DNA of 64,000 bases from Vitellaria paradoxa (lineage: Eukaryota; Streptophyta; Magnoliopsida; Ericales; Sapotaceae), in assembly GCA_019916065.1 (NCBI GenBank), contig CM034238.1:36300402-36364401 (forward strand), in the 5' to 3' direction. The translations under genes were made by a program, and so were the position numbers. Of this stretch, positions 47,901-60,100 are shown piece by piece. The notes beneath the pieces are model-generated. The model was given only the letters and a program-made list of their open reading frames with translations, had not been told where the DNA came from and ran no database searches. Position 1 is the stretch's first letter. Each line of letters begins with the position of its first letter.

Positions 47901-50900
47901 GCAGCGCTGGTCTAACCGCCACCTTATAATACTTTCCTTTCACCTTGAGGGGGACTTTTCGGTCGCACAAGATCCCGAAGCACTCCTCCATTTGGTCCAC
48001 CCGGCTTGAATCCTATGACTTACATCAGTATCAATCCCTTCATCTTGTTGCACCATAGATCCAAGGTACCTAAATTTATCTTTTTCTACAATCTTTTGTG
48101 TACCTAAACTTACTTCTATACTACCTGTTATCCTACTTTGACTAAACTTACATTTCATATATCCCGTCTTGCATCGGCTTAGCCTAAATCTTTTTGTCTC
48201 AAACGTTTCCCGCCACAATTCTAGCTTAGCATTCACTCCTTCTCTCGTCTCATCTACTAAAACAATATCATCTTGCAAATAGCATACACCATGGCACCTA
48301 ATCTTGAATATGTCTTGTAATCTCATCCATAACTAAAGCAAACAAGTACGGGCTTAATGTTGAGCCTTGATGTAAACCAATCGTGATAAGGAACTCGTTA
48401 ATCTCTCCACCAGTCGTTCGTATTGATGTCGTGGCTCTATCATACATGTCCTTTATCGCCTCAATATATGCGACACACGCTCCTTTCTTTTCTAATACTC
48501 TCCATAGAATCTCCTTAAGAACCCGATCGTATGCCTTCTCTAAATCAATGAACACCATATATAAATCTTTTTGCCCTTCTCTATACTGTTCCATTAACCT
48601 CCTCAAGAGAAAGATAGCCTCCATGGTTGATCTTCCAGGCATGAAACCAAATTGATTCTCTGAAACGTTTGTTGTCCTTCTTAGTCTTCTCTCAATAACT
48701 CTCTCCCATAATTTCATCATATGGCCCATCAATTTAATCCCGCGGTAGTTCGCACAGTTCTGAATATTTCCTTTGTTCTTGTATATGGGTATAAAGATAC
48801 TTTTCTCCATGCATCAGGCATCTTCTTGCTCTTTAGCACTACATTAAAAAGTTTTGTCAACCAACTTATGCCATCCTCTCCTAAGCACCTCCAAACCTTA
48901 ATAGGGATACCATCTGGCCCAACCGCTTTCCTATTCTTCATCCTTTTTAATGCTTCTTTTACTTCTTCCCTACTAATTCTCCTATAGAACATAAGATTTA
49001 ATTCTTCCCTAAAAGGGGTAAACTGTCCCAATTGTATGTCACTACTACTGCTTTCATTAAATAACTTGTAGAAGTAGCTCTTCCAACGCTTCTTTATCTC
49101 CTCTTCCTTTACTAATACATTTTCATCCTCATCCTTAATGCATTTAACTTGGTTTAAATCCTTGGTCCGTCTATATCTGGATTTAGAAAACTTGAATATC
49201 TCTCTTTCGCCCTCCTTAGTGTCAAGTCGCCTATATAAATCCTCAAATGTCTTTGCCTTAGCCTCACTAACTGCCTTTTTGGTTTCCCTTCTAGCTTCTC
49301 TATACCTCTCCAAGTTCGCTTCATTTCGGTCGTTTTGCCAAGATTTAAAACACTCTCTTTTAACTCTTATCTTGTCTTGGACGGTCTCGTTCCACCACCA
49401 TGCCTCTTTCTGTGCCAGAGCACTCCCTTTTGATTCTCCTAAGACTTCTTTTCCTACTCTCCTAATACACTTTGCCACCTTATCCCACATAATATTTGCA
49501 CTCTCATTTACCGTCCAAACGTCTTCCTCTAAAACTCTTTCCCTAAATGTTGGTTGCTTATCACCTTTCAAGTTCCACCATTTAGTCTTTGAGCATTTAT
49601 ACGACTTCTTTTTTCTAGTCCACCTTTGAAGCTACACATCTATGACCAACAACCTATGTTGGGCAGTCAAGCTCTCCCCCGGTATAACTTTACATTCTTT
49701 ACAAGCTACGCGGTCTTTTTTCCTAGTTAAGAAGAAGTCAATCTGTGTCCTTGAGGAGCCACTCTTATAAGCCACCAAATATTTCTCTCTCTTCCTAAAA
49801 AAGGTGTTTGTCACCATGAGATCATAAACCACTGCAAACTCCAAAATATCCTTCCCTTCTTCATTTCTATTACCGCAACTATATCCCCCATGTATTCCTA
49901 AGTATCCATCTACGTCGTGTCCTATATGACCGTCCAAATCTCCTCCTATGAAAACCATCTCTCCTTGAGGTATCTCTAATAGCATTCCTTCCAAGTCTTC
50001 CCAAAACTTCTCCTTATGTACATCTCCTAAGCCCACCTGGGGGGCATAAGCACTAATTACTCCTACAAAAATTAAGACTTATATTATCAATCTGAAACAT
50101 ATTTTGAATGCTTAACCTTTTCCAAGTCCAAATCTAGCACTGCGATTGTTCATGGAGATGAAGGAATACATCTAGGCGAAGAAGTTTAAGAGATTGAGAA
50201 GACTAGGATAGTGGAGACTGAGATAGGGGGCACTACAATAAAAGAGATAATTCTAAAATCTTCAAGAAATTGTGAAAAGTTTCAAGAATGACAAGAGATT
50301 GAGGTAAAGGAGACTTTTATTGTTGTGGATATTATTTTTGAAAACAAATATAATTTTAATCAACTATTTTTGGAGGAAGAAGAAATTACTTAGTCTTTAA
50401 GAGGAGGGGAATAAAAATTTCATGGGATTAGGATTTATTGATTTCCTTGATAAGGACTATAATTGGGAGTAACTTTGCTAAGGAAGAAGTTATAATTTCA
50501 TCAATCTTCAAATAGTGGGAGTTGAAGATGCAAATACATTAAGATTTATTAATTTTTTTGGAATAGATAAATATTATGTTGAAGAAGTATAGGTTAATAT
50601 GAGTGAATTTTTCAACCATAAAGAACTACACAAAAAGTTGTTTGCAAAATACACGATTAGACCACAGTCACTTGTAAAGATGAAGATTATTCCCAAACTG
50701 AATTTGTACATATTACTTTCAATAAAGGAAATTGCATTAACAGTGCTTGCTTGTGACGGTCCTCCACTTCTTAGATCTTATATTAGATAACTCGATGACG
50801 AGTTATTTTTAAGAGGAAAAATGGTGTAGAATGAATTTGTTATTTCCTATTCTATTTTGAATTAGTTTCTTTCTAGTTTCTTTTCTTGTTTTATTTAGGA

Positions 50901-52243
50901 TTAATGTAGAAATTTTATTTAATTAATTATGTTTTAATTTTGAGCCAAAGGCTATTTGCAATACTAATTGGATTTGGATTATATTTTTTTCATAGATGGG
51001 ATAAGTAGACCCTAGTAAAGAGTTAGGGAACCGTTTTCCGAATGGACTAGGATTAGCTTAGTTCTCTCTATAAATAGAACCTTGTACGCAAGTTTCATTC
51101 GTTCAATTATTAAATATATTTCAGATTAGTTAAGAGTTTTAATGTTTTCGCTTCAATTATTATGGATTCAAGAACAAATAATTGTCTTTGAGAACAAAAT
51201 CTCGCCAATCACCCTACAACTGCATCAAAACCAAACAACTCAGAATAACTAATAATGAGTATATCTAGCCCCATGAGCACTGTACCTAGTCAATGAGTCA
51301 AACATACAACTTTATTGATGCCCAATTTTACAGCAGTGTCCACAACTTGACAATGTGACGTGTGTAAAATCCTAGAAGAAATATGCAAGGTTTTTTAATT
51401 TTCATAATGTTGAACATGTTAAAATCAATCAACGTTAAAGGTCCGCATTGCTCCTCTAACAACTTGCCTTAACAGCTCAATTTAGTACTTTCTGTGTTCT
51501 GGAGTGTAGTAGGGATTTATCTTGGACTATTGCAGTTGCTACACCTTGCAACATTTCCGAATGCCATGAATATCATAAAGATTCACAAAACAGGAAAAAT
51601 AAAAAAAAATAATAATAATAATTAAAAAAATAAAAACAAGAAGAAGAAGAGAAGCGAGAGTCTACTTTAGCAGTAATGTCCCACCCATTTAGAATCAGTA
51701 GATTTGTTGAACAAGTGAAAGAAACCAGAGGATCAGTTTGGAATGCTTATATCCGTGCCCAATACAGTAAAGTCTCCTAGCAAGATCAACTATTATCTGA
51801 CTCCAATAAATCAATTTTCCCAAGCTACCCACATCCAAGAATATGCTCAAGTTCTTGAAGAACAATCTTATGCATTTTATATTCACAAACCCATCAATGC
51901 AGATATATTCAGTAGTTCTAGGAAACCCATTTTGCAGTAAATTTACAAGTAGCCAGATCTTGCACAATTCGTAGACGGGGGAAAGAACAGCTTACAGAGT
52001 CGAGAACCGGTGACAAAGTCAGTCCCAATTCGAGTTTGTATGACCGCAAGCGGCGGCAGAGTTGCAGCAGGGGTTCTTGCTGACCTCGACCCCCACACAC
52101 CTGCAAATATATATATATATATATATATGAAATTTTCGGTAAATAGCGAATATATACATATATGTACAGAGAGAGAGAGAGAGAGAGAGAGGGGTACCAT
52201 GGATGGAAGTATAGAGACACGAAGAAACTTGAGTTGCAGCCAT
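44917..52243 (-). CDS. SEP1: Stress-enhanced protein 1 (LHC-like thylakoid protein), four exons
   Basis: Minus-strand exons 52243-52198, 52100-51996, 46260-46082 and 45021-44917 join in frame (GT..AG) to 144 residues, close to Arabidopsis SEP1 (~146). Residues 1 to ~70 form a chloroplast transit region. The conserved part follows: [20 protein letters not shown] leads into the first membrane helix (about 82-102), then [11 protein letters not shown], then a second helix (about 118-139, [16 protein letters not shown]), ending SKS. SEPs are two-helix relatives of chlorophyll a/b-binding proteins in thylakoid membranes, induced by high light and thought to be photoprotective. The frame is intact throughout. 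Intron 1 is only 97 bp and made largely of AT and GA repeats. Intron 2 (46261-51995) holds a 4.8-kb retrotransposon nest. Exon 2's donor (GTAAGC) was chosen for phase and strength. Confidence 0.88.
46414..46855 (+). repeat. 5' LTR of the gypsy element
   Basis: 442 bp, starting TGATATAGGATG and ending CTACTTCA. It is visibly diverged from its partner at 50825-51227 (substitutions and small indels throughout), indicating an old insertion. Confidence 0.8.
47470..50078 (-). mobile_element. 5'-truncated RTE-type LINE, inactivated, nested in the gypsy element
   Basis: Minus strand. It opens within the endonuclease domain (ISAYAPQVG, then GDLDGHIG and TQIDFFLTR around 50060-49700). A linker follows, then the reverse transcriptase ([48 protein letters not shown]) and the C-terminal region ([21 protein letters not shown]). 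The 3' end is the RTE-typical short tandem tail (CCAAA)n on the plus strand at 47470-47492. An in-frame stop at about 49629 and frameshifts near 48780, 48310 and 47980 break the frame, and the catalytic FADD box is replaced by a LQDD-like sequence beside a frameshift. It splits the gag region of the host retrotransposon, so it is the younger insertion. Confidence 0.88.
50825..51227 (+). repeat. 3' LTR of the gypsy element
   Basis: 403 bp, starting TGTAGAATGAATTTG and ending AACTGCATCA, preceded by the polypurine tract and a 'gatgacgagtt' stretch typical of the end of gypsy pol. It is followed by the AAACC duplication. Confidence 0.8.
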
Positions 52244-53184
52244 GGAGAGAGAAGCAGTTCCGACTGGACTCTTTTTGACTCTTCACCTCTCAGTTTCTAT
52301 CATCTCTTGTGCTTTTTCTGATCAAACAACGGCTATCCGGATATCTTTTGTACTCTTACAAGAAATAAGTAAATTACACATTCATCCCTTAAATATTAGG
52401 ATAATTACACATAAATCCCTCAATATTTAAAATTTTCATAAACCTTTTATTTTTAAAATTTATCAAACTCAATCCCCTTCTATTAATTTGTACCCTAACT
52501 CAATTAAAATATTTATTTTGAATATTATTTTATATATAAGCATGTGCGCAATAACGGTGGTGGCCTCTGTGACTGCAATACTAGCGGGTTTCTTTATCCC
52601 CTGTAAGATCTCTCTATCCCGCTTCTCCAACATGGTTAAAAGTCGCGATCGCGATTGTCCTATTGGTTTGAGAATTTTTTATGCAATTACAGTGTCACGT
52701 CGTTATATCGAGCGATACGTAATATTTTATTTTTTTAATTTAAAAAATCAAAAAAATATAAAAAAATTATAAATAATAAAATAGATATATTACATAACTA
52801 AAAATACAGTAACTTTTTTAATAAATATTAAATAACTACTTATAACATGCAAACAAACAAACTTTTTTTTTTCTATTTTACACAAATCACCGAGAAATCG
52901 TTTGTCTCTCCAATTTCTCATGGTAACAGTTAGTCATCTCGATGTATTGCCGAGATATTAGCTTATCTTAGCTGTGACAAAGCGAGATGACTATTCTTGA
53001 CGCATTTCTTTGACACAGGCTAAGATCTCATTACACTATCCATTGATTTTGATATATCTCGAACGATATTTCAACGTCTCGGACGATACTTTGAGCCATG
53101 TTCTCTAATCACAATATTTGGCAACATATAATAGGCCATTTTAGCTTTGTAGAACTCTATTAGCTCATTCTCCATAAGCTTTGG
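52244..53184. other. Upstream region of SEP1
   Basis: Start of the divergent SEP1/NHD1 interval. AT-rich from 52700 to 52870. The part around 52550-52680 and 52880-53100 contains repeated 'cgagatat/cgagatga' words but no recognisable gene. No clear core promoter could be fixed for SEP1. Confidence 0.35.
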
Positions 53185-53825
53185 GGGTTTTTTCCGACTA
53201 CAAATTAACAAAAGCATAGGAGGTTTCACCCTTAGAACTCGTCGAAACGCACAACCACCACCGCATTGTTGATAGTTGGGTGAGAGTAAAGCATACCACC
53301 ACGTTGCTCACGTTCTCGCAATCAATTATAATAATGTCTTTGAACCGGTCTTTGATCTCCAAGTACCCATCTAGGTGCATCATCTCGACATCTCCAATGT
53401 AGAATCATTTGTTTTTCGTCATGCATTTGGTGATTGCCTTTAGGTTTTTTTGGTAACCTAGCATGATAGGCTCGCCTCTCAAAACGATCTCACCTATTGT
53501 CAATCCATCTCGCTTCACACCAACTCCGGTATCGGGGTTAAAGATGTCAATTTCAATCATTTCGATAGTTTCCACACCTTGTCTTGCATTTAGCTTCGTC
53601 TTATTCATTGCTAATTACCAATTTCACTTTGGCTTTCCAAGCACACGATGCTACAAGCTCCATCACTTCTGTCAACTCCAGCGTGTGACTAACGACAAAA
53701 TCGATTAGGTTTGGAAGAGAATTTTCGCCGATGAAGGTGTTTTGGTCATAAAATTGGAGCGACTTCTTGAGTTTCTTGCAATGCATCAAGTTTTCGGTAA
53801 ATTTATTTATGAGGGTCATTTACTT
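53185..53825 (-). pseudogene. Relic of an acyl-activating enzyme (AMP-binding CoA ligase) gene
   Basis: On the minus strand, broken frames follow the order of the C-terminal half of plant AAE/4CL-type ligases. An ARQGVETIEMIEIDI stretch leads to VKRDGLTIGEIVLRG and then LGYQKNLKA (53600-53440). HLDGYLEIKDRFKDIIII follows (about 53390-53335), equivalent to the family's DGYIEIKDRSKDIIISGGEN, and finally AFVNL near 53200, where the family has CAFV.L. Upstream, a CAWKAK block corresponds to the family's 'CEWK.KW'. Frameshifts, stops, the degenerate substrate-binding loop and loss of the N-terminal AMP-binding half rule out function. The neighbouring blocks read almost continuously, so it could be a processed copy, but no poly(A) tail was seen. 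Confidence 0.75.
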
Positions 53826-54089
53826 CTCCATCTGTATATATCTATATATATTTGTATATATACATCATCTTCAAATATATGGACATACTAGAAAGAAAAG
53901 TAAAAATGAAATATTAAATCATTTTTTAAAATTCTAACAGAAGCTTAACAGAAATCTTAACATAATGGGATCAGGTTAGTTACTTCTGAAAATAAGAGAG
54001 TCTCTGTAGATTTTAATTGTTGATCGGGCCAATATGTAATTAGTCTAAGGGGAATGTGTATAATTTCTCCCAAAAAGACCGTTGACGGA

Positions 54090-54095
54090 CACGTG
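54090..54095. promoter_or_regulatory. G-box/ABRE (CACGTG) just upstream of NHD1
   Basis: The palindrome GACACGTGTC is centred ~58 bp before the NHD1 ATG. ACGTGTC is the core of abscisic-acid response elements and CACGTG is the G-box bound by bZIP and bHLH factors. It would fit salt or light regulation of a chloroplast Na+/H+ antiporter, but it may lie in the 5' leader and activity is inferred. Confidence 0.4.
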
Positions 54096-54149
54096 TCTTA
54101 TTATTCTGACTCTGACTTCCTAATTCCACTCCCATTTTTGCTCCTTCCA

Positions 54150-57100
54150 ATGGAAGACTCCATCGCTCCCTGCCAGTCTCCCAGTTTCGTGTCGGCGTTC
54201 GATCGGAGTTTCGTCGGAATCCTATCTCGGATGTCGAGTCTAGTGCCGGTAAGGACCCACCGCCCTCCGTTCCCAACGCACCAATTAAGAAAACGGTCGA
54301 ATCTCTCTCCTCCTGCGACCTTTCTGTCTCAGACACGTTTTGGTTCGTCTTTCTTGAGGCTCAGGAATGGTGGAGGACTGGTAGTGCTCCACCGCAGTGC
54401 CATTCTTGCTCGCGCCGAGGACCTTGCTCGAGACTCATCGCCGGCTCCAAAACAGCCCCAACCCAATTCCGAGAAACAAATTCAGGTCCTCCACCTCTGC
54501 TCTAAATTCCTAATCTCTTTCCTCTTCGTATAGTGAATTTGGCATGAACTTGAATCTTACAAAATCAGTTCCATATGCTAGAGAATTTTGCAGTTCTCTG
54601 AATTTATTTGTATAAAGAGGAAATTCTGGATGTAAACGATTGATTGTAGTTGAGTTCAATGTCAATGAATCTACTGCCCTATCTCCATATCACTCTCTCT
54701 CTCTCTCTCTCTCTCTCTTTTTCCCACTTCTGCTACAAATGGGAACTTCCTAAATCATAATTAGTCGTTTAAATAACTTCTCTTTGAATGCTAAACCGAC
54801 TTATCTAAGTACTGGGATGTCATGTAGAAACGACATTGTTCAATGCTTTACCATCTTGTATACTTTCTGCTAACATTTTGTACTTCATGTTGAATCTTAA
54901 TATGCCATAGTAGCAGACACCATCATCTAGAGAATGTGATCCTTTGCGTTCAGTTGACGAAACAAGCTCGAGGGATTTTGAGGCCACTTACCAGCCAAAA
55001 ACTGATTTGCTGAAAGCTTTGGCGGTTCTCGCGGCGGCTGGAACGGGGGCAGTGGCTGTTAATCAATCTTGGGTTGCTGCTAACCAGTTCCTTCTTTATC
55101 TTGTTGTTTGATACTATAACTTCCAAGTTTTCAGCAATGGCTTGCATAAAATGAGCTGTAAATTTTGCATGGATGTACATGGATGTAATAAGCAAACCCT
55201 TCATCTGGTTTCTCATGATACAGGATGTTGCTATGGCACTGTTATTTGGAATAGGATATGCAGGCATAATTTTTGAAGAATCCCTGGCCTTAAATAAAAG
55301 TGGAAAAGGACTGTTGATGGCTGTGAGCTTGTGGGTTATACGTAGTATTGGGGTAAGGTTTAGTTTCACTATTCACTTCTTTGATGACTGTTTCCCCAAA
55401 TATTACTACTGTCTTTCACATATTCATTTTCAGTTGGTACTGTGAGCATTGTTGTTTACTTTGGCTCCTTTTGTTGCATAGGCTCCTTCAACTGACATAG
55501 CTGTTTCTGAGTTAAAACATGCATCTAAAGTCAGTGAAATAGTATTTTTCTTGCTTGGAGCAATGACCATTGTGGAGATAGTCGATGCTCATCAAGGTTT
55601 TAAGTTGGTTACTGATAATATTACTACTCGAAAGCCAAAGACTCTGCTTTGGGTGGTTAGTGCTCTATAGCCTCTATTTTCGATCGTACTTAGTAACTGG
55701 TCCTGTTTATTGACACTCTGTTTTAAACTTACCATTGGGGAAGTTAAAAAGACTTCAAGGGCTAAATATGCTCTGGTGTTTTCTCTTCGAAGGGAAAAGT
55801 GCATATCTTTTCATAAATATATATTTAGAATTGGTTAAAACAAAACAATAAAACCATTTTTTATTCAAGAATTATAAGTATCGCACCTTGAGAAATTACA
55901 AAAAAATCGATAGCTTCTTTAGAGATGCAAACACACCGAACAATCACAACCACAATAATCAAACAAACTAAATCGTTTTGAAGTAAATCAAACACATATA
56001 TAACAATAAACAGACAACGTGATAGAGCAAGGAAACTCTGTAACCACTTTTAGATGAAACCTTGAGTCTCTAATGTGACCAAGCCTAAAAAGTAATCAAC
56101 TAGAACAATGTCAATTACAAGAGTTCACCCAGTTACAAGATCGATACACCTGTCCTAACTTGAGTCTCGCTAGACCCCACAATGCATTCACGCCTATGTG
56201 ATTGTCTCCGGCTATCAACTTCGGTAAAACCCACCAAGTCTTAGCACTTGCTAAAATCTACAAGTGCACTCTTTTCTTCAAGATCAATGGATTGTGGTCG
56301 ATGTTTTTCAATAAACCCTTAAATCTCTCAAAATATTATCTCACAATATAATGCTTTGAAGCCTAAATATGTCCAAGGAGTATGCTCTGAACAATATGAG
56401 TTTCAACTTTAAGTTTCCTTTTACCAATTAAGTCTCCTTGCATAGAAGAAGCCTGTAGAGAAAACAAAGTCTCATTCTGTTTAGGAAAACAAACAAATTA
56501 GGAAATGGAAGGAACCCCACCAAGTTTTCTTAGCAAAACTTCTCTTGATGAATTATTTAAATGTTGATCTTGTAATTCGTCCTTTAAAAAAAAAAAAAAA
56601 AACTTCTAATAAAGCTCTGAATATTCTATGGAAATATAGGCCAACTTGGAATAGTAATCAACTATGTGAGTAATCTAAAAACTAACAAAATTACGGCAAT
56701 TGTAGAAGCAATCTTCGGACGCCCCAAAGGTAGCTTGATGTGAACCTTGGTCGAATGCCTCAAACCCACATTCAATTGAATCAAAACCCAAGAAAGCTAA
56801 TATAATGATCACAAAATGTAGAACCAAGACTCGTTGATATCTTGAATTAAGAACCTTAGGTTGAAAATAGAAGAACGCCACAAGAACGAATTCTTGATAA
56901 GTTCAAAAGTTCTTTGAAGAACAAGAGAAAAACACACCTCACGTTAATGCAAAATAATACTTTAATCTCCTATTGATGGCTCAATCCAGAATTTATAAAT
57001 GTTTACAAAGAAAACTAGCCCTAATTAAATAGCCCAAATCTGTCCTAATATTAAGTCACACCCATGTCCCATTTTAATTAACAAAGCTTGGCCCAAAAAC

Positions 57101-60100
57101 ATTAAAACACTGACACAAGCTCAAATCCTATTTAAAACATTACTTTGAAACTCAAACTTAAAGTCCAAGGTAAGTTTTAAAACCCAACATGTCTTAAACA
57201 TAAAATAAAACCAAAAGCATAATTAAAATACTCTTTAAAAGCCTAATTCGCCTCTTCAATTCAAGCTTAGGCCCAATCATAGCCCTGGCCCAACTCCTTG
57301 CTAGTTTTAATGGCCTAGGCTGCCCTCCTTGGCTTGGATCATATACACAAATCTTGGTTCCTCCTTTTTCAAGCCTATCTTGAATATTGTCTTGTTTGTT
57401 GCACTTAAAACCTCATCCAACGTAGCTTGAACAAGCTCAAGCATTGCATCCTTGATCTTCTTTGCTCTAGCTCTGGTTATTGACCCATCTAGAACATGCA
57501 ATGGATCTTGAGCACTTGGTTTTCCTTGGTACTCATCACAGCTTTTACTGAGATAAAGACCACAAAAGCGGTCTACTCCTCCTGCAAGTGGCAGTAGGAA
57601 CTGAGACAAACACCACATAAGTAGTAGGGGTGGTTTTGACAAATTTTCTACTATTTGCTTCAAGCTTTGAACTGGGAAACCAACAACCAAAAAGACTCTA
57701 TTTTAACTCTAATGCAAATACAGATGCATGATTTTGGAACACAAATTGTCATAAATATTAACATATATGCCTAACACTCCTATTGCTTAGTTTATCAAGT
57801 TTTATTCATCTACAATTGTCCTTTACATCTTGAAAACATGCCATATTTTGCTTGTACTTCTAATTTTTAATATGTATATGATGTCTTTGCCTTTTTTATT
57901 GCTAATGAAATTGTTAACTAGATAAAGATGTTGATGCCTAGATTTCTGTTACAAATTCAATCTAAATTATCGGTCATTTTTTGTGCCCTGGTGTCCTATT
58001 GCAAATGCACTGAAACCCTTAGAAAGATCTTACAGAGCTTAGATTTTTAAATTGGTCCCTAGAGATTTTCTTGAAAACATTTCTTAAAATTGCTGCTACT
58101 TCATGAAGTCCATGTGGTACCTTGGGAAACCATAAGACATTTTGGAGCAAGCACTCTCTAAAGCTGCAGTTTGTTGCATGAAATCCAGACAGATCATGAT
58201 CAATGGTTCATTTTTATATTTAGTTTAGTGCGCGCTTCTTGTGACTAGGAAAATTTTCAAATGCTAATTAGCTTCTTTGTTTTACTAGTTGGATTATAAT
58301 ACTCATAGATTAATGGCAAGGCAATTTGCGAGTATAAAAGAACAACCTAGTGCATGAGGCTTTCGTATTGTTGTGTTTGGCAAAGAAAAAAGAGTGCTCA
58401 CTATAAACGAACATTTCATTTTAATTCCTCCTGTGCTAACTTGCCATAGCCCCTAATCATTGGTTCTTAAATTCAAAATTAGGTTCTGGTGTTTGACTGC
58501 TATTCGTGGTAATTGCAGGTTGGTTTTGTGACCTTTTTCCTCAGTTCAGTCCTTGACAACCTGACCACCACCATTGTCATGGTTTCCTTACTACGCAAAC
58601 TAGTTCCTCCATCAGAATACCGCAAGTGGGTACTGACAATCGTGCAATGTTTTCTCATGTTGAAGAACACTGTAAATGTTGCATGATATAGAAGTACCAT
58701 GTTGCTTGCTTGTAGTCAATGTCATAAGTAGGCTCCTATATGATGCAATCATGGTAGTTATCATATCTATGTTCTCTATATGAGTGTTGAACATGTTATC
58801 GGCTAAAGTTGTAGTTTAAGATGAATAATTAAGAAAATTTGAAAACGTTGAAAAATAAATTTAAACTTCATTCCCTGCTTAAATACTGGTCACTAAGTGT
58901 GTGAAGTCTAATTAAGAAAATTTGAAAACCTTGAAGAATAAATTTAAACTTCAATCCCTGCTTAAATACTGGTTACTAAGTGTGTGAAATCAAACTAACA
59001 CAACTAACTTGTCCCTCCCCCTGCGGAAGAAAAAGGTGAGGTATTTTTTGGTAGTTTATTGAAGTTCTTCTATTTGCATTTTGTCTTATATCTTATTTAG
59101 CTTTGTCAAGAGGTGTTTTCTAAGGGTTTGTGTCATAATCCTATGAAGTGCTTCTAAATTTGTGTATGCATCATAGTCAGGACACTTAAAATTGTGCTCA
59201 CCAAAAAAAGGTCTAAATTTCAATTCATAAAGACTTGATGGTTGAATGTTGAATACACAGAAGAAATTTAAGTTTAATATATTAACTTTTTTCTTTAGAA
59301 ATTTAATTATATACATTAAATAACATATATTCAGAACTAGTAATTCAGCAGTGGATTTTCGGCATTAGATTTTTGGGTTACTAAGCAGTTGGAAGATCAA
59401 CCATGGAGGCTATCTTTCTCTTGAGGAAGTTAATGGAACAGTATAGAGAAGGTCAAAAAGATTTACATATGGTGTTCATTGATTTAGAGAAGGCATATGA
59501 CCGGGTTCCTAGGGAGATTCTATGGAGAGTATTGGAAAAAAAAGGAGCGTGTGTCGCATATATTGAGGTGATAAAGGACATGTATGATAGAGCCATGACA
59601 TCTATACGGACGACCGGTGGAGAGACTAACGAGTTCCCTATCACGATTGGTTTACATCAAGGCTCAGCGTTAAGCCCGTACTTGTTTGCTTTAGTTATGG
59701 ATGAGATTACAAGACATATTCAGGATAAGGTGCCGTGGTGTATGCTATTTGCAGATGATATTGTTTTAGTAGATGAGACGAGAGAATGAGTGAATGCTAA
59801 GCTAGAATTGTGGCAGGAAACGTTAGAGACAAAAGGGTTTAGGCTAAGTCGATGCAAGACGGAATATATGGAATGTAAGTTTAGTCAATTTGGATAACGG
59901 GTAGTATAGAAGTAAGTTTAGGCACACAAAAGATTGCAGAGAGATAAATTTAGGTACCTTGGATCTATGGTGCAACAAGATGGAGGGATTGATACTGATG
60001 TAAGTCATAGGATTTAAGCCGGGTGGACTAAATAGAGGAGTGCTTCGGGGGTCTTATGTGACCGAAAAGTCCCCCTCAAGGTAAAAGGAAAGTATTATAA

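Larger units (their letters stand above)
46414..51227 (+). mobile_element. Gypsy-type LTR retrotransposon in SEP1 intron 2, decayed, with nested LINE
   Basis: Two diverged direct repeats, 46414-46855 and 50825-51227, are LTRs. Both start TG, contain 'gagccaaaggctatttg', 'gactaggattagcttag' and a TATA-like CTCTATAAATA, and end CA. The 5-bp duplication AAACC is at 46409-46413 and 51228-51232. A polypurine tract (AAGAGGAAAAATGG) directly precedes the 3' LTR. Between ~46930 and 47470 lies a broken gag (a WWARFQ-like block and an [15 protein letters not shown] stretch). Protease, reverse transcriptase and integrase are missing, so it is a non-autonomous or deleted copy. It is sense relative to NHD1 and antisense to SEP1. 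Confidence 0.85.

Noticed and set aside
47621..49629. Several plus-strand frames of 79-163 codons
   Set aside because: Antisense shadows of the minus-strand RTE LINE coding region.
51918..52321. Frames running through SEP1 exons 1-2 and intron 1 without splicing
   Set aside because: They include microsatellite-encoded peptides; only the spliced version matches SEP1.
52244..54149. Shared bidirectional promoter for SEP1 and NHD1
   Set aside because: The 1.9-kb spacing and the intervening pseudogene make this speculative; only a G-box next to NHD1 is visible.
54040..54336. 98-codon minus-strand frame overlapping NHD1 exon 1
   Set aside because: Antisense to a well-supported transit-peptide exon and GC-driven.
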